From the NCBI GenBank assembly GCA_002491115.1, contig DKVI01000001.1, forward strand, positions 1-42,949: a DNA stretch of 42,949 bases, given 5' to 3'. A model generated the notes under the pieces. That model saw only the letters and a program-made list of their open reading frames with translations. It was not told the DNA's origin and searched no databases. The stretch comes from Lachnospiraceae bacterium UBA7182. GTDB lineage: Bacteria; Bacillota; Clostridia; Lachnospirales; Lachnospiraceae. Shown in pieces: positions 7,204 through 16,111 of the stretch. The translations under genes and the position numbers were made by a program. Numbering within the stretch: the stretch's first letter is position 1; the number at the start of each line of letters is the position of its first letter.

Positions 7204-9345
7204 TCAGGCTCCCTTCCTCTCTGAATTTTCAAGCGTCAGGCTGCCGATGGACTGAATCTGGATGTTGTTTGCTATCTCATTGAAAGACAGCACCCGGACA
7301 TTCGGGTAAAACTGATCGATCAGCCGGTAAAAGTGAACTCTCATGACCTGGGAAGTCAGAATCACCGGGGTACGGGACAGACTGTTAAATTTCTTAAGCT
7401 GCACCGTAATCTGATTGATCAGGCTTTGGAGTACGTCCGGGCTCAAAGCCAGATAAAAACCTCTCTCTCCTTTGGACAGACAGCCTACCATGGTACGTTC
7501 CAGCTCGGAATCCATCGTGATGACTTTCATCGTTCCGTCCTCGCAGTACAGACGGGTGATGGTACGTTTTAACGACGTGCGGACCCGCTCAATGAGAGCA
7601 TCCACATCTTTTACCGGAAGGCCTGTATCGGATATATATTCCATGGTCGTCTCGATCACTGTCTCCAGGTCTTTGATCGGCACGCCTTCTTTTAAAAGAT
7701 TCGTTAATATCTTCTGGAACAGGCTGTAAGTAATAATATTGGGAAATGCTTCCTCAATCAGTTCCGGGGAAGCTTTCTTTGTATTCTCCACCAGATGGAT
7801 GACTTCCTGCCTGGTGATCAGCTCATGAGCATGCTGGCGTACCACCTCCGACAGATGCGTAACCAGCACAGACAGCGGGTCAATGACCGTATATCCGTAG
7901 ATCTCCGCCATTTCCCTGTCCTCCGGACGAATCCAGCGGCTGGGAATCCCGTATGCCGGCTCTATGGTTTCGATACCGTCAATTTCTTTTTCAGGATTTT
8001 CAGGATCCAGCGCCAGGTAATAGTCTACCAGAAGTTCTCCTCTTGCCACTTCTTCCCCTTTAATTTTAATACAGTACTGGTTCGTATTCAACCCCGAACT
8101 GTCCCTGAGACGGATGGAAGGTATGACAAATCCCATATCCTGGGCGTACTGCCGGCGAAAAATCACGATCCTGTTGATCAGACGCCCGCCCACAGACTCA
8201 TCCACCAGAGGAATCAGACTGTAGCCAAACTCCATCTCTATGGGCTCCACCGTCAGAAGATTGTAGACATTATTTACATCTTTAAAATATTCTTCCTCGG
8301 TCATCTGGCGCAGGGTCTGCTCTTCTTCCGGCTGTGCTTCTTCGGGCTGTGCACCCGCGCTTCCTCCGCCTGAGAAGGCTCCCGCCCCCGCCATGGCCGG
8401 TTCCTCTTTCACTCTTCTTAACAGATAGTATCCTCCGCCGATCAGGCCTGCCGATACGATCAGAAGCTGGATCACCGGCATACCCGGGATGACGCACAGG
8501 ACAGCCACCACCATACCGCTGATCATGATCGCCGTAGGCTGTGCGGTAAACTGTTTGGATATATCTTCGTTTAAGCTTCCTTCCGCCACGGCTCTTGTAA
8601 CGATCATACCGGTAGCAGTAGAGATCAGAAGAGACGGGATCTGTCCTACCAGGCCGTCACCCACCGTGGCGATGGAATAAGTGGTCAGGACCGCCCCAAT
8701 GCTCTGCCCGGACTGAACAATGCCGATAATGCTTCCTCCGATGAGGTTAATCCCCGTGGTAATCAGGGACATCACCGAGTCGCCCTTTACAATCTTGGTA
8801 GCACCGTCCATGGAGCCGTAAAAATCCGCTTCTCTCTGGATCTTGTCACGTCTTGCCCGGGCCATCTGTTCGTCGATCAGGCCGGAATTCAAATCGGCGT
8901 CGATGGCCATCTGTTTACCCGGCATGGCATCCAGGGTAAATCTGGCAGCAACCTCGGCCACACGTTCCGCGCCTTTTGTAATAACGATAAACTGCATCAA
9001 TACGATGATCAGGTAGATGACGATACCCACAACCACATTGCCCTGGAGAATAAAATCACCGAATGCCTGGATAATCTGTCCCGAAGAACCTGAATTACTC
9101 AGGATGTTCCGGGTGGTAGACACATTGATGCCCAGTCGGAAAAGGGTTGTGATCAGCAAAAGGGACGGGTAGATCGCAAATTCCAGCGGCTCGTGAATCG
9201 TCATGGTAATGACCAGGATCATAAGCGATATGGATATATTCAGAATAATCGCCACGTCCACGATGGCCGGCGGAAGCGGTATGATCAGCAGCAAAATAAT
9301 TGTAAGTACAAACATTACTACTGAGTAGCTTAATAATTTTCTCAT
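7204..9345 (-). CDS. flhA: FlhA: export-gate protein of the flagellar type III secretion system
   Basis: FlhA forms the cytoplasmic ring and ion-conducting gate of the flagellar export apparatus. From the ATG at 9345 it is 713 residues. The N-terminal half carries about eight membrane helices and the FHIPEP-family loop (RRDKIQREADFYGSMDGA, followed by KGD). The C-terminal half is the soluble cargo-chaperone domain (roughly 370-700). I prefer 9345 because GGAG lies seven bases upstream, whereas an upstream in-frame ATG at 9369 has no ribosome site. The end lies two bases from fliA, so translation is probably coupled. Confidence 0.96.
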   Translation of the reverse strand: MRKLLSYSVVMFVLTIILLLIIPLPPAIVDVAIILNISISLMILVITMTIHEPLEFAIYPSLLLITTLFRLGINVSTTRNILSNSGSSGQIIQAFGDFILQGNVVVGIVIYLIIVLMQFIVITKGAERVAEVAARFTLDAMPGKQMAIDADLNSGLIDEQMARARRDKIQREADFYGSMDGATKIVKGDSVMSLITTGINLIGGSIIGIVQSGQSIGAVLTTYSIATVGDGLVGQIPSLLISTATGMIVTRAVAEGSLNEDISKQFTAQPTAIMISGMVVAVLCVIPGMPVIQLLIVSAGLIGGGYYLLRRVKEEPAMAGAGAFSGGGSAGAQPEEAQPEEEQTLRQMTEEEYFKDVNNVYNLLTVEPIEMEFGYSLIPLVDESVGGRLINRIVIFRRQYAQDMGFVIPSIRLRDSSGLNTNQYCIKIKGEEVARGELLVDYYLALDPENPEKEIDGIETIEPAYGIPSRWIRPEDREMAEIYGYTVIDPLSVLVTHLSEVVRQHAHELITRQEVIHLVENTKKASPELIEEAFPNIITYSLFQKILTNLLKEGVPIKDLETVIETTMEYISDTGLPVKDVDALIERVRTSLKRTITRLYCEDGTMKVITMDSELERTMVGCLSKGERGFYLALSPDVLQSLINQITVQLKKFNSLSRTPVILTSQVMRVHFYRLIDQFYPNVRVLSFNEIANNIQIQSIGSLTLENSERKGA

Positions 9346-9399
9346 TATAAGGCTCCATCCATCTATCATAAATATGCGGCCGCCGTCTGTTCCATTCCT

Positions 9400-10488
9400 T
9401 TAGTCAGACGCGGACTGCTTAAACATTTCTTCTCTGTTATTGATCCTGTAAACATATACAAGTATCTCGGCTACAGCGCCGTAAAACTCTGCGGGAATCT
9501 CCCTGCCCAGTTCACAGTTGGCGTACAGCCCTCTTGCCAGAGGCCTGTTCTCCACGATCGTCACGCCGCTTTCGGAAGCGGTCTTTATAATACGAAGCGC
9601 CATATAATCCTGGCCCAGTGCCAGTACGACGGGCGCTCCATGGCTGTCCGGGTCATATTTTAACGCCACGGCAAAATGCGTCGGATTTCTTATGACTACA
9701 TCCGCTTCCGGGACGCTCTGCATCATCCTGCTTAAAGCCATCTGCCTCTGGATGCTGCGGATTTTGCTTTTGACCTTGGGATCGCCCTCGGTATTTTTAT
9801 ATTCTTCTTTTACTTCCTGCTTGGTCATCTTTAAGTTATTCTCGTAATCCCATCTCTGATAAAGATAGTCAAAAAAAGCGATGACGGCAAACGCCAGGCA
9901 CACTTTTTTCACCAGATCGAACACAAGCGTAAGGGTATAGGCGGCGGCATTTAATGTGGGCATGTAAAACATCTGTGCCACCGGAATTAAATCTCCTCGT
10001 ACAAGATTGTACAGAAGCACGATTAATATGGTTATTTTAATCAGGTTCTTGACCAGTTCCACTACTTTTTTCAGACTGAATAAATTCTTAATTCCTTTAA
10101 TCGGATTCAGTTTGCTGAACTTGGGACGAAGAGGTTTGAACGTAACAAGAAAGCGGGTCTGTATTCCATGGGCAAGGATTCCCAGCGCCATAGAAGCAAG
10201 GAGCAGCGGCAGCGCGCACTTTAAGGTCGCAACGACCGCGTCCACATAGATATGCGGGGAACTGCCAAAAGGATCGTCATCCGCAATGGCTGAAAAAAAA
10301 TGCCGCATAAAATCCCGCATGGTCTCATACATAAAAGGAAGCATGATCCTGGCCATATAAAACACGCCAAACAGCATCACGACCGTGACTATATCTTTAC
10401 TCTGAAAGATATTTCCGTCTTTTCTGGCATCATTACGTCGTTTACTGGTTGGCTGCTCGGTCTTCTCCTGTCCGTTCGACTCTGCCAA
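9400..10488 (-). CDS. flhB: FlhB: substrate-specificity switch of flagellar export
   Basis: FlhB is a membrane protein of the export gate whose self-cleavage switches secretion from rod and hook proteins to filament proteins. The autocleavage motif NPTH is present at residue 268 (VIRNPTHFAVALKY). About four membrane helices precede it, and the usual charged N-terminus (EKTEQPTSKRR) is present. I choose a TTG start at 10488 because it lies eight bases after GGGAG and gives the normal opening M-A-E-S; in-frame GTG codons three and two codons upstream sit too close to the ribosome site. Interaction with FliK is expected. Confidence 0.93.
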   Translation of the reverse strand: MAESNGQEKTEQPTSKRRNDARKDGNIFQSKDIVTVVMLFGVFYMARIMLPFMYETMRDFMRHFFSAIADDDPFGSSPHIYVDAVVATLKCALPLLLASMALGILAHGIQTRFLVTFKPLRPKFSKLNPIKGIKNLFSLKKVVELVKNLIKITILIVLLYNLVRGDLIPVAQMFYMPTLNAAAYTLTLVFDLVKKVCLAFAVIAFFDYLYQRWDYENNLKMTKQEVKEEYKNTEGDPKVKSKIRSIQRQMALSRMMQSVPEADVVIRNPTHFAVALKYDPDSHGAPVVLALGQDYMALRIIKTASESGVTIVENRPLARGLYANCELGREIPAEFYGAVAEILVYVYRINNREEMFKQSASD

Positions 10489-10547
10489 GCTCACCACTCC
10501 CTTCTGCTAACGCATGGAATCTTTAAGCACCGGATACCGGTTTGTTT

Positions 10548-11309
10548 TTATGTTCCCGGAACCAGCATAACCAGCGCACTTTCTATATTGGCCAGCATAT
10601 CGTCAATAATCGTATACAACTGTGCCGACATGGGATTAAATAAAAATACAAGCAGCATCATTCCCACGATGATTTTCATCTGGAAATTCACTGCAAATAC
10701 ATTGATCTGAGGGATTACCCTCATAAGAATTCCTATGGCGGCCTCCGACACCAGCTCCATGGCGATGATCGGAAACGCGAACTGCAGTCCCATGGCAATG
10801 CTGTTTCTGAATACTTCCAGCATGAATTCCGAAAGTTCCGGCCGTACCGTCACTTCCCCGAAAGGAATCAGCTGTGCCGACGTGAATATAATCGACAGCA
10901 GACGTACATGTCCGTCCAGAGCCAGGAACATGGTCACCAGAAAAGCATAGTACAGATTGGAAGTGATTGTCATCTGCGAACCGTACTGCGGATCATAAGT
11001 CTGCGCCATGGAAAGGCCCATCGTATAGTCTATGATTGCCGAACCAAAGCGGATAATCGCGAAAGAAAGCTCCATGGAATATCCCATCACAAAGCCTACC
11101 ATAAATTCTTTGATCAGCATAACGCCAAACTCCAGCATGCCTGTCGGCTCCTGGGCCAGCGTTCCGTCCGTTCCTGCATATACCAGGACGGACAGCATAA
11201 AGATCAGCGCCCCCTTGGCCACATTAGGAAAATTCGTGCGCCCAAGCACGGGATTCATGGCAATGGCTCCGGTTACCCGCATAAGCACCAGGGCAAAGAG
11301 GATGAACAT
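10548..11309 (-). CDS. fliR: FliR: flagellar export gate membrane protein
   Basis: FliR caps the FliP-FliQ-FliR export channel. The 253-residue protein is almost entirely hydrophobic, with about six membrane segments, and has the conserved family features (FMVGFVMGYSMEL in the middle and the P-rich VIPQINVFAVNF late segment). An in-frame stop lies two codons before the ATG at 11309, which fixes the start. The ribosome site (GGGGG) overlaps the end of fliQ, six bases away. It belongs to the conserved fliO-P-Q-R-flhB-flhA block. Confidence 0.95.
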   Translation of the reverse strand: MFILFALVLMRVTGAIAMNPVLGRTNFPNVAKGALIFMLSVLVYAGTDGTLAQEPTGMLEFGVMLIKEFMVGFVMGYSMELSFAIIRFGSAIIDYTMGLSMAQTYDPQYGSQMTITSNLYYAFLVTMFLALDGHVRLLSIIFTSAQLIPFGEVTVRPELSEFMLEVFRNSIAMGLQFAFPIIAMELVSEAAIGILMRVIPQINVFAVNFQMKIIVGMMLLVFLFNPMSAQLYTIIDDMLANIESALVMLVPGT

Positions 11310-11315
11310 AGGTCA

Positions 11316-11579
11316 TCAGCCCCCTGCAATCAACGCAACCATCTGCCGGAAAAATTCCTGCAGCATGGTAAGAATCGAGCTTCCCAAAAATCCCATAACC
11401 GCCAGTATGGCAAGAAATTTGGGAACAAAGGTCAGCGTCTGCTCATTGATCTGGGTCGCCGCCTGAAAGATGGATATAATCACACCAACGACCATACTGA
11501 CCAGCAGAAAAGGCAATGCCAGTCTTAAGGCCAGTAAAAATGCATTATATAGTACATCCAACACTTCTAATTCTGTCAC
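11316..11579 (-). CDS. fliQ: FliQ: flagellar export gate membrane protein
   Basis: FliQ is an 87-residue, two-helix membrane component of the export gate. The family pattern is visible: a first helix (LRLALPFLLVSMVVGVII), a loop with QAATQINEQTLTFVPK, and a second helix. It starts with GTG at 11579, eight bases after GGAGG. Length and context between fliP and fliR are normal. Confidence 0.95.
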   Translation of the reverse strand: MTELEVLDVLYNAFLLALRLALPFLLVSMVVGVIISIFQAATQINEQTLTFVPKFLAILAVMGFLGSSILTMLQEFFRQMVALIAGG

Positions 11580-11605
11580 TTCTGGTTCCTCCGTCTGAAA
11601 CTGTC

Positions 11606-12262
11606 CTACTTAAAGCCTGCCACAATACCCGAGAATAAAAGTTCCCAGCCGTCCACCGTCACAAACAGCAAAAGTTTAAACGGCAGTGAAATCATTGCCG
11701 GAGGCAGCATGACCATACCCATGGACATAAGGGTGGTGGCGACGATAATGTCTACCAGCAAAAAGGGCAGATAGATCAGAAACCCCGCCATAAATCCCCT
11801 CTTAAGCTCTGTAGTCATAAAAGCCGGTACAACGACAGTCAGGGAATAGTCCATCGGATCTTCCTCGAGTTCCGTGCCGGACATATCGATAAAGTTCTCC
11901 AAAGTAGCAGTCTCCGTATTGCGGAGCATAAAGTCCTTCAGCGGAACGGTCATTCTCTCAATGGCTTCTTCCTGGGTCATCTCCCCCCGTTTATAGGGCT
12001 GGTATGCCTCCTCGTTGATCTCGCTGATCACAGGACTCATAATATATAATGTTAAAAACAATGCAATGCCTACCAGCACCATATTGGGCGGCGACTGCTG
12101 AACACCCATGGCGTTCCTCGTAAAAGAAAGTATGATGATGATCCGCGTAAAGGAAGTCATCATAACCACGATCGAGGGCAGCAAAGCCGCCAGGGTAAGC
12201 ATATATGCCAACTCAAGCGTGGGGACAGTCCCACCGTTTAACTGTGTCAAAAGATCACTCAT
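11606..12262 (-). CDS. fliP: FliP: flagellar export gate membrane protein
   Basis: FliP forms most of the export channel. At 218 residues it matches the short Bacillus-type form. The conserved MTSFTRIIIILSFTR, QQSPPNMVLVGIALFLT, AFMTTELKRGF and LMSMGMVMLPPAMISLPFK segments are all visible. The start ATG at 12262 overlaps the fliO stop (ATGA), indicating translational coupling. The gene order fliO-fliP-fliQ-fliR is standard. Confidence 0.97.
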   Translation of the reverse strand: MSDLLTQLNGGTVPTLELAYMLTLAALLPSIVVMMTSFTRIIIILSFTRNAMGVQQSPPNMVLVGIALFLTLYIMSPVISEINEEAYQPYKRGEMTQEEAIERMTVPLKDFMLRNTETATLENFIDMSGTELEEDPMDYSLTVVVPAFMTTELKRGFMAGFLIYLPFLLVDIIVATTLMSMGMVMLPPAMISLPFKLLLFVTVDGWELLFSGIVAGFK

Positions 12263-12621
12263 CTGTCTACTCCGTCTTTGTCTTTACGGTGCGTCAGATA
12301 TTTCTCCAGTAAAGTCTGAAAGGAAGGCAGTTCCCCGTCTTCCGGCACAGACGGCATGTCCGCCTCGAAATCGCCTTCCACCTCTGCCAGAAGCTGTATA
12401 CCGGCCTGGCTTACACCGATCAGATAGTTATGCTCCCCTACTTTCAGCAGAAGGATCCTCTTATCCTGCCCCACCTGTATGGATTCTATGATATGCAGAT
12501 TCACGGAGCAGGAATTTTTCGCCCACCGTTTTCCGAGCATACGGCTGCACCAGTATGCCAGAAGCAGCACACCAAGTACGGTAAGCGCCGCACGGAACAA
12601 TGTTAAACCGGCTGTCATCAT
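12259..12621 (-). CDS. fliO: FliO: assembly factor for the flagellar export gate
   Basis: FliO assists FliP assembly. The 120-residue protein has one N-terminal membrane helix (about residues 9-25), then a small cytoplasmic domain with the family pattern IHIIESIQVGQDKRILLLKVGEHNYLIGVS. The ATG at 12621 overlaps the fliY stop (ATGA), and its own stop overlaps the fliP start, so three genes are coupled in a row. The family is weakly conserved, so the call rests on both this pattern and position. Confidence 0.9.
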   Translation of the reverse strand: MMTAGLTLFRAALTVLGVLLLAYWCSRMLGKRWAKNSCSVNLHIIESIQVGQDKRILLLKVGEHNYLIGVSQAGIQLLAEVEGDFEADMPSVPEDGELPSFQTLLEKYLTHRKDKDGVDR

Positions 12622-14084
12622 AAGGTCTCTGCAAGTACTTCTTTAGAAACAATCTCCGTGATACGGATACCAAAGTTGTCTTCTACAACGACGATGTCTC
12701 CTCTTGCAATACACTGACCGTTGACGAACAGGTCCACCTGTTCCCCTGCCATTTTATCCAAAACTACCAGGGTACCCTGGGTAAATTCGAGAATATCACG
12801 GACAAGCCGTTTGGTTCTTCCGATCTCCACGGACACTTCCAGCGGGACTTTCAACAACATTTCCTGATTCGTCTTCTCTTCCGTGCCTTCCTGACCGGTG
12901 TCACTTAACTGGTCGGAGGAAAGAGGGCGGATAATGGAACTGCTCAGATTCGCAGGTTCCGGCGCTTTGGGAGCCGGCTGCTTCATCATCTCGATCATCT
13001 GCATCTGCGTCTGCTGCATCTGGCTTAAAAGCTGCAGCATGACAGGATCCATAGCCGGATACGGCGGATAGTACGGCTGCTGTGCAGAAGCCGCGGCTGT
13101 CTGCTGCACCGGAGCTGCGCTCATTGGCTGCGCCGGCGTCGGTTCCGGCTGGTCGGCAGATCCGGCTGTCGATGCGCTCTGCATGGACGCCATCATCGCA
13201 TCCATCTCTGCCTGGGACATCTGGCCGCTTCCCGTATCTGCCGCGGGCGTTTCTGCCGGTGTCGGCGCGCCGCCCTGCATGGATGACAGCATCGCGTCCA
13301 GTTCTGCCTGGGACATCTGGCCGCTTCCCGCGTCTGCCGCAGGTGTCTCTGCCGGCGCGCCGCCCTGCATGGACGCCATCATCGCATCCAACTCTTCCTG
13401 GGACATCTGGCTGCTTCCCGTGTCTGCCGCAGGCGCCTCTGCGCTTTCTTCCGGCTTCACTTCTTCCGGTTTGGCTTCTTCCTCATCGTCTCCGCCAAGC
13501 CCGAAGGGAAGCAGCAGACGCTTCGCCAGACGAATCGGCATGATATTCATAAACTCACTGTTCAGCCTGTCTTCTATCTCCAGGCGGAAACGGACAACAA
13601 CCATACCTTCCGCTTCTGTAAAATACTTATCTTTAAAATCCTCCGGTTCTCCCACCGGGAAAGAAACCGGTGTTGAAATATTGACAACCATTCCCAGGAA
13701 TTCCGACAACGCCGTCGCCGAAGCCCCCATCATCTGGTTCATGATCTCACAGATCGCACTGATATGGATCTCACTTAACTCGACTTCCACGCCGGTCAGG
13801 TCTTCTCCCATCAGCATGCCTACGATCACCTGCACATCTTCACGCCGGAATATCATGACATTCCGGCCGTCCAGGCCCTCCACATAGGCAATCTCAACGC
13901 CGATTGCCGGTTCCAGCCGCTTAAATTCAAATTCTTCCCGCGTCTGGACCTTTACTTTAGGCGTTGTGATGTCCACCTTCGTACCCAGCATGGTAGAAAC
14001 TGCTGTTGCCGAAGACCCGAGACTGATATTCATGATCTCGCCAAGGGCATCTATTTCCATTTCGTTAAAGCTGTTAGCGCCCAT
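12618..14084 (-). CDS. fliY: FliY: flagellar switch protein with CheC-like phosphatase domain and FliN domain
   Basis: FliY is part of the C-ring and dephosphorylates CheY-P. Residues 1-200 are a CheC/FliY phosphatase domain with two sites of (D/S)xxxExxN: Asp12, Glu16, Asn19 and Ser109, Glu113, Asn116. Residues about 408-485 are a FliN/SpoA domain (LLKVPLEVSVEIGRT through VNGQCIARGDIVVVE). The linker (201-405) is acidic, Pro/Ala-rich and Met/Gln-rich, and holds three near-identical copies of a FliM-like CheY-docking peptide at 226-242, 256-272 and 288-302. FliY proteins usually carry one such motif at the very N-terminus, which is absent here. The 488-residue length exceeds Bacillus FliY by roughly a hundred. 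The start at 14084 follows AAAGGAG. Confidence 0.96.
   Translation of the reverse strand: MGANSFNEMEIDALGEIMNISLGSSATAVSTMLGTKVDITTPKVKVQTREEFEFKRLEPAIGVEIAYVEGLDGRNVMIFRREDVQVIVGMLMGEDLTGVEVELSEIHISAICEIMNQMMGASATALSEFLGMVVNISTPVSFPVGEPEDFKDKYFTEAEGMVVVRFRLEIEDRLNSEFMNIMPIRLAKRLLLPFGLGGDDEEEAKPEEVKPEESAEAPAADTGSSQMSQEELDAMMASMQGGAPAETPAADAGSGQMSQAELDAMLSSMQGGAPTPAETPAADTGSGQMSQAEMDAMMASMQSASTAGSADQPEPTPAQPMSAAPVQQTAAASAQQPYYPPYPAMDPVMLQLLSQMQQTQMQMIEMMKQPAPKAPEPANLSSSIIRPLSSDQLSDTGQEGTEEKTNQEMLLKVPLEVSVEIGRTKRLVRDILEFTQGTLVVLDKMAGEQVDLFVNGQCIARGDIVVVEDNFGIRITEIVSKEVLAETL
13179..13409 (-). repeat. Three in-frame repeats in fliY encoding FliM-like CheY-docking peptides
   Basis: The coding strand carries three copies of a unit encoding QMSQ-x-E-(L/M)-DAM-(M/L)-x-SMQ, the first two ending GG, spaced 30 and 32 codons apart with an APAETPAAD(T/A)GSG spacer. 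The same gene cluster encodes the matching peptide once at the FliM N-terminus (LSQSEIDALLKSMQSGG). The repeats are therefore protein-level, not a CRISPR or intergenic array. Confidence 0.93.
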
Positions 14085-14123
14085 TTTCTAATCTCCTTTT
14101 GTCCATATTTAGTCAGACCGAAA

Positions 14124-14573
14124 TTATTTTCCGATCTCCAATGCCTTTGACGCCATTTGCTTCAGTGCATTCAATGCTGTGATATTCGCATCATAAGCCC
14201 GGGTGGCCGCCATGGAATCCGCTGTTTCTTTTATGATATCCACATTGGGCATTTCCACAAAACCATCCTCGTCAGCGTCCGGATGTCCCGGATTGTACAC
14301 AATCTTCATCTCTCTGTCATCTTCAATAATATCAGCAACGCGCACGCCCACATTACGGCTGTTAATGCCCCTTCCCTGAGAAGCGTTCCGCATGGCTTCC
14401 TGGAATGTGCCGGAACCGTAACTTTCAAAGACCACGTCTTTCCTGCGGTAGGCTCCGCCGTTCTCGGTCCTTGTGGTGTCCATATTGGTAATATTCTCTG
14501 CGGCGATATCCATTCTTAAACGCTGTGCGCTTAAGCCGGATGCGCAGATATCAAATGAACTTAAAAAAGCCAT
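14124..14573 (-). CDS. flgC: FlgC: flagellar proximal rod protein, displaced from its usual site
   Basis: FlgC is a proximal rod subunit. The 149-residue protein has the N-terminal rod signature (FDICASGLSAQRLRMDIAAENITNMDT), the family YNPGHPDADEDGFVEMPNVD stretch and the C-terminal heptad-like helix ending in ASKALEIGK. The start at 14573 follows AGGAGG. In most Bacillota flgC lies directly after flgB, but here it sits between cheY and fliY, about 13 kb downstream of flgB. No second flgC is visible near flgB, so this is the only copy in the window. Confidence 0.95.
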   Translation of the reverse strand: MAFLSSFDICASGLSAQRLRMDIAAENITNMDTTRTENGGAYRRKDVVFESYGSGTFQEAMRNASQGRGINSRNVGVRVADIIEDDREMKIVYNPGHPDADEDGFVEMPNVDIIKETADSMAATRAYDANITALNALKQMASKALEIGK

Positions 14574-14594
14574 CTTACATCCTCCTGCCCGGAC

Positions 14595-14957
14595 TTACTG
14601 TCCTAAAACTTTCTGTGCCGTCGCTACTACACGCTCTGCCTCGAAAGGCTTCACGATAAAATCTGCGGCGCCGGACTGGATTGCCTCAAGCACCATGGCC
14701 TGCTGTCCCATTGCGGTACACATAACAATCTTTGCGTCAGGATGATTTTCCTTGATCTTTTTCAGAGCCTGCAATCCGTCCATATTGGGCATGGTAATAT
14801 CCATGAATACCATATCCGGATTTTCCTCATCATACTTCTTGACAGCCTCAGCACCGTCCTGTGCCTCTACAAAATTGTCATATCCGCTTTTGGATAAAGT
14901 GTTTTTGACCATCATTCTCATAAATGCAGCATCATCAACCAGCATAATCTTTGCCAT
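14595..14957 (-). CDS. cheY: CheY: chemotaxis response regulator
   Basis: CheY-P diffuses from CheA to the flagellar switch, where it binds FliM and FliY. The single receiver domain of 120 residues has the acidic pair Asp8-Asp9, phosphoacceptor Asp53 in FMDITMPNMDG, the conserved Thr in VMCTAMG and Lys in IVKPF. The start at 14957 follows GAGAGG. It lies between fliM and flgC, with its binding partners FliM and FliY encoded on both sides. Confidence 0.96.
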   Translation of the reverse strand: MAKIMLVDDAAFMRMMVKNTLSKSGYDNFVEAQDGAEAVKKYDEENPDMVFMDITMPNMDGLQALKKIKENHPDAKIVMCTAMGQQAMVLEAIQSGAADFIVKPFEAERVVATAQKVLGQ

Positions 14958-15001
14958 TGTTTTTTTCCTCTCTCTTTCTGGAATTTATTTATTTTTGTAA
15001 T

Positions 15002-16087
15002 TTATTCAGATGCGACCGTCTCGGGTTCCGCCTCCGGGCTCATCTCAGTTATACCCTCTTCTTCCTCTTCCTCATAGAGCCTTTGGCTGATCCGCACCGC
15101 CACATTCTTTTTATAGATACCCATCTTCCCGGAAAACCAGGCCTGTCTGCCGATAAACAGCTTCACATCCCTGTCTTTCGGTTTGCTCATATCAATGACA
15201 TCCCCTGCTTTCAGATGGTAAATATCATTCAAATCAAGGGACACCGTACCAAGCTGGCCGGTGATCGGAAGCATGGTATCCCTGATATTCTCCAGTATGA
15301 TATCCCCGTTATCTTCATAAGCATAGCCTCTGGCAATGTGTTTGCGGGTGTCGATCGTCTGGAAAATGCTCTCCAGAAGTGTTCCCGGTATACAGATGCG
15401 GATCTGCTCCATAGCAAGTCCCGAAACGTCTACATTCAATACAATGATCGCCACGGTCTCGTCCAGACCCACTTCCTGCATCATACTGGGATTATCCTCA
15501 ATCCGGCGGATCGCAAATTCCATATTTATATAATTGGCAAACCCGTCTTTTAATGCCTGGATCAGATAGGAAAGTATCCTTCTGTACAATGCAATCTCCA
15601 CATCCGAGTAGCGGTATTCATTCTTTACTTTAACGACCCCTTCTCCTCCGCCCAGCATACGGTCTACCAGCGTAATAACCAGGCCGGGAGAAACATATAT
15701 CATAAGCGAAACCATATTTTTACTGTAATCCTGGATCGTGGCATCCACTAAAGTAACCGCATCATTTTCGCGCAGAGAGTTTACAAACTCATAGTAACGC
15801 CGCTCCTGCACTTCGCGTACAGTGATATCGGTCATTACCCTGAACACGCCGTTGATCTGCGAAGTTATGATCCGCGCGTAATTCTCAAACACGCTGGTCA
15901 AAATCTTCATCTTGTCCTTTGTAAATTTCCTTGGACTGTAAAAATCGTACTTACTGTACTTGACTTCTTCTTTTTTTGCAACCGTACTTTCTTTTTTCTC
16001 AGTCTTTTCCGGCTGCGCTGCGCCGCCCCCCGACTGCATGGACTTTAAAAGCGCGTCGATCTCGCTTTGGGACAATACATCTGCCAT
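15002..16087 (-). CDS. fliM: FliM: flagellar motor switch protein
   Basis: FliM forms the C-ring and receives CheY-P. Residues 5-21 contain the CheY-docking motif SQSEIDALLKSMQSGG, followed by a charged Glu/Lys linker. The middle domain (about 45-230) has the family MLGGGEGVVKV loop near the usual GGxG, and the C-terminal SpoA-like domain lies at about 250-330, followed by an acidic tail. Length (361) is slightly above average. It begins 24 bases after motB, leaving no room for fliL. The ribosome site is AAGGTGG. Confidence 0.96.
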   Translation of the reverse strand: MADVLSQSEIDALLKSMQSGGGAAQPEKTEKKESTVAKKEEVKYSKYDFYSPRKFTKDKMKILTSVFENYARIITSQINGVFRVMTDITVREVQERRYYEFVNSLRENDAVTLVDATIQDYSKNMVSLMIYVSPGLVITLVDRMLGGGEGVVKVKNEYRYSDVEIALYRRILSYLIQALKDGFANYINMEFAIRRIEDNPSMMQEVGLDETVAIIVLNVDVSGLAMEQIRICIPGTLLESIFQTIDTRKHIARGYAYEDNGDIILENIRDTMLPITGQLGTVSLDLNDIYHLKAGDVIDMSKPKDRDVKLFIGRQAWFSGKMGIYKKNVAVRISQRLYEEEEEEGITEMSPEAEPETVASE

Positions 16088-16111
16088 CTAAAAGCCACCT
16101 TTTCTCAATTG

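Noticed and set aside
13179..13409. Regularly spaced repeats that could suggest a CRISPR array
   Set aside because: They are in frame inside fliY, encode conserved peptide repeats and have no variable spacers of CRISPR type.
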